Notes under the pieces: model-generated
Database searches by the model: none
The model's input: the letters and a program-made list of their open reading frames with translations, nothing else
Told to the model about the DNA's origin: nothing
Made by a program: the position numbers and the translations under genes
Part shown: positions 62,319 to 64,000 of the stretch, one piece after another
Layout: each line of letters opens with the position of its first letter
How positions within the stretch are numbered: the stretch's first letter is position 1
Assembly (NCBI GenBank): GCA_964530325.1
Contig: CAZHAX010000006.1
Span: forward strand, 62,001 to 126,000
DNA length: 64,000 nt
Source of the DNA: CAZHAX01 sp964530325
GTDB lineage: Bacteria > Chloroflexota > Anaerolineae > B4-G1
Reading direction: 5' to 3'

Positions 62319-62513
62319 GTGGATGAGAGGACGCAGCTGATACTGATGCTGGCGCCGGTTGCGCTGCTGCAGCTGGGGCTGATGGCATTTGCCCTGGTCG
62401 ATCTCGCCAAACGGGAGCGAACGAAAGGCCCGAAGTGGGTGTGGGCGCTTGCTGTTGTTCTCCTTGGCTTCGTGGGACCGATCGTCTACCTCCTGGCCGG
62501 GCGGGAGGACTAG
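62319..62513 (+). CDS. small membrane protein with PLDc_N-type domain
   Basis: The 64-residue protein has two helices (LILMLAPVALLQLGLMAFALVDLA and VWALAVVLLGFVGPIVYLLAGR) matching the phospholipase D-nuclease N-terminal (PLDc_N) fold, often a stand-alone membrane peptide. GTG at 62319 has GAGGAGGC upstream. The next gene starts at the base after its stop, so it is coupled to an ABC exporter. Confidence 0.8.
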   Translation: MDERTQLILMLAPVALLQLGLMAFALVDLAKRERTKGPKWVWALAVVLLGFVGPIVYLLAGRED

Positions 62514-63458
62514 ATGGAGGCTATCCGGACGGAGGGCCTGACCAAGTTCTTCGGCGACGTGGTCGCCCTCGACGGCCTGTCGCTTGCCGTGCCCCGCGGC
62601 ACCATCTTTGGGTTCCTGGGGCCCAACGGCGCGGGCAAGACGACGACGATACGCATTCTCACGGGTCTGGCCCGCGCCACTGGTGGCCGCGCCTGGGTGA
62701 CCGGCACCGAGGTGAAGAGGGACAGCCGGCGGGTGGCCGCTCGCATTGGCTACTTGCCTGAGGACGTTGCCTTCTACGGCTGGACGACGCCGCGCGAGTT
62801 CCTGGACTACGTGGGGAGTCTTTTCGGCCTCTCCGCCGCGGAAGCGGGGCAGCGGAGCGCAGAGTTGCTGGGCCTGGTCGGGCTGACCGACGTGGCCGGC
62901 CGCCGCGTCGGCGGTTTCTCCCGCGGGATGAGGCAGAGGCTGGGCATCGCGCAGGCGCTCGTAAACCGGCCCGAGGTGCTGTTTCTGGACGAGCCAGCCA
63001 GCGCGCTTGACCCGGCCGGCCGCAAGGAGGTGCTGGACATGATTGGCCAACTGCGCGGGCAGTGCACTGTCTTCATGTCCACCCACATCCTCGCCGACGT
63101 GGAACGGGTCTGCGACACGGTGGGCATCATTGCTGAGGGTAGACTGGTGACCGAGGCGCCTCAAGAGGAACTGATTGCCCGCTACGCCGCCCCGGTCTTT
63201 GAGATCGAAGGCGATAGCGGCACGGAGAAAGCGATGCAGAGGCTGGAGCGCGAGCTGAGGCCCATCGAGTGGGTGAGCGGAGTGGCGCTGGAGGGGACGA
63301 CCTTGCGTGTGACAGTGCGGGACGCCGAGGCGGCCAAACGCCTGTTGATCGCGGCGATCGCCCGGAGCGGCCTTCCACTCAGGCGCTACGAGATGGTTCG
63401 CCCCTCGCTGGAGGACGTGTTCTTGCGTTTGGTCAACCGCGACAGGGGTGGCGCATGA
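62514..63458 (+). CDS. ABC exporter ATP-binding protein
   Basis: The 314-residue ATPase has Walker A GPNGAGKTTT, Q-loop, signature FSRGMRQRLG, Walker B VLFLDEPASALDP and the H-loop MSTHILADVER. The C-terminal 80 residues form a DUF4162-like regulatory extension common in ABC-2 exporters. It starts at the ATG right after the PLDc_N stop and overlaps the permease start by four bases. Confidence 0.95.
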   Translation: MEAIRTEGLTKFFGDVVALDGLSLAVPRGTIFGFLGPNGAGKTTTIRILTGLARATGGRAWVTGTEVKRDSRRVAARIGYLPEDVAFYGWTTPREFLDYVGSLFGLSAAEAGQRSAELLGLVGLTDVAGRRVGGFSRGMRQRLGIAQALVNRPEVLFLDEPASALDPAGRKEVLDMIGQLRGQCTVFMSTHILADVERVCDTVGIIAEGRLVTEAPQEELIARYAAPVFEIEGDSGTEKAMQRLERELRPIEWVSGVALEGTTLRVTVRDAEAAKRLLIAAIARSGLPLRRYEMVRPSLEDVFLRLVNRDRGGA

Positions 63459-64000
63459 GACTGGTGCACATGATTCTCCACGAGATGCGGCATCTCAGGC
63501 GCTCCTGGCGCCTGCTGACGATCGTGGTCGTCCTCGCCGCCTTCGGCATGCTCTCGCCGGTCCTGGCCAGGTACATGCGGGAGTTCATGAGCATGCTGCC
63601 CGAAGGTGAGCAGATCGCCGCCGTAATACCCGAGCCCACTACCGCCGATGCCGTCTCCCAATACCTCAAGAACATGGGCCAGTTCGGCGTGGCGCTGGCC
63701 GTGCTGCTGGCGATGGGAGCGGTGGCACGGGAGAAGGAGCGAGGCACGGCGGCGCTGGTGCTGGTCAAGCCGGTAGGCCGGGCCGAGTTCATTGGGGCGA
63801 AATTCATTGCCCTGGGCCTCGCCCTGGCCGTGGGGGTCGCTTCCGCAGCCCTCGGCTGCTACTACTACACGATTGTTCTCTTCGAGCCGCTCGACCTGGG
63901 TGCCTGGCTGGCGATGAACGCGCTTCTCTTGCTCTTCCTCCTCGTGCACGCAGCTCTGACGCTGTTGTTCAGCACGATAGCGCGGTCTCAGGCGCTGGCG
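63455..64000 (+). CDS. ABC-2 exporter permease, N-terminal part (runs off the right edge)
   Basis: The ATG at 63455 overlaps the ATPase stop (ATGA). The 182 codons in the window encode a first helix (RLLTIVVVLAAFGMLSPVLARYM), a large outer loop, then FGVALAVLLAMGAVAREKERGTAALVLVKPV, the ABC-2 signature segment, and two more helices. The pair should export a lipid, drug or polymer; the substrate is not evident. Confidence 0.9.
   Translation, partial: MRLVHMILHEMRHLRRSWRLLTIVVVLAAFGMLSPVLARYMREFMSMLPEGEQIAAVIPEPTTADAVSQYLKNMGQFGVALAVLLAMGAVAREKERGTAALVLVKPVGRAEFIGAKFIALGLALAVGVASAALGCYYYTIVLFEPLDLGAWLAMNALLLLFLLVHAALTLLFSTIARSQALA

Overview
The window is GC-rich, free of rRNA and intact mobile elements, and reads as ordinary chromosome of a Gram-positive-like or monoderm-like bacterium. 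The gene families point most to Chloroflexota, Anaerolineae-like: LCP proteins with Pro/Thr-rich linkers, a pseudo-PP2C/beta-propeller membrane protein, a ParB-like HNH-free 'sulfiredoxin fold' protein beside a metallophosphoesterase, and an SPFH protein with a small partner. This placement is inference from protein style, not from a marker-gene search. Promoters are recognisable throughout as TTGACA-like / TATAAT-like pairs, often with an extended TGn -10 element, and several lie so close to the start codon that the mRNAs must be leaderless or nearly so. Layout: 1-2.8 kb, partial membrane protein, tRNA-Val, SAM-I riboswitch with terminator controlling an archaeal-type S-adenosylmethionine synthetase, and a metallophosphoesterase. 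2.8-13.8 kb, ParB-like protein, lipA, fmt, yebC-ruvC-ruvA, an LCP protein, a membrane glycosyltransferase, and a leftward rmlD-like/miaB pair. 13.9-18.5 kb, a rightward sulfur-handling cluster: a NifS/IscS-like protein that has lost its PLP lysine, a lipoprotein, an IscU-DUF59 fusion, TusA, lactate dehydrogenase and a DsrE-family protein. 18.5-26.1 kb, a Zn/Cd-type P-ATPase bracketed by two palindromic repeats, then clpB and clpC. 26.2-29.9 kb, a leftward operon coding for an orphan GcvH-like lipoyl carrier, a NarI/DsrM-like membrane cytochrome, an HdrD/DsrK-like CCG iron-sulfur protein and a lipoate-protein ligase. 29.9-35.7 kb, rpsT, rnpB, smc, a candidate orphan structured RNA, and lactate permease. 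35.8-42.5 kb, a two-component system with Trp/His-rich tracts nearby, a methyltransferase, and a MerR-flavodoxin-two aldo/keto reductase operon with a textbook 19-bp-spacer operator. 42.4-51.3 kb, tRNA-Gln, glmU-cdd-guaA, the pseudo-PP2C protein and a tandem pair of LCP proteins. 51.3-57.9 kb, a T-box-controlled thrS, infC (AUU start)-rpmI-rplT, a DUF2202 lipoprotein, tRNA-Leu, yjbQ and plsX. 57.9-64 kb, a membrane glycosyltransferase, a 109-bp inverted-repeat element, an SPFH operon with a long structured leader, and the start of an ABC exporter operon. How it fits together: most genes are housekeeping (translation, repair, chaperones, cell envelope). The two parts that stand out are (i) the sulfur relay cluster built around a cysteine-desulfurase-like protein that keeps its mobile cysteine loop but lacks the catalytic lysine and most PLP contacts, and (ii) the lipoyl/Hdr operon, which by gene content looks like a membrane-bound complex that would exchange electrons between a quinone pool and a protein-bound lipoyl group, with its own ligase to charge the carrier. 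Lactate dehydrogenase and lactate permease in the same window suggest lactate as a metabolite handled by this cell.
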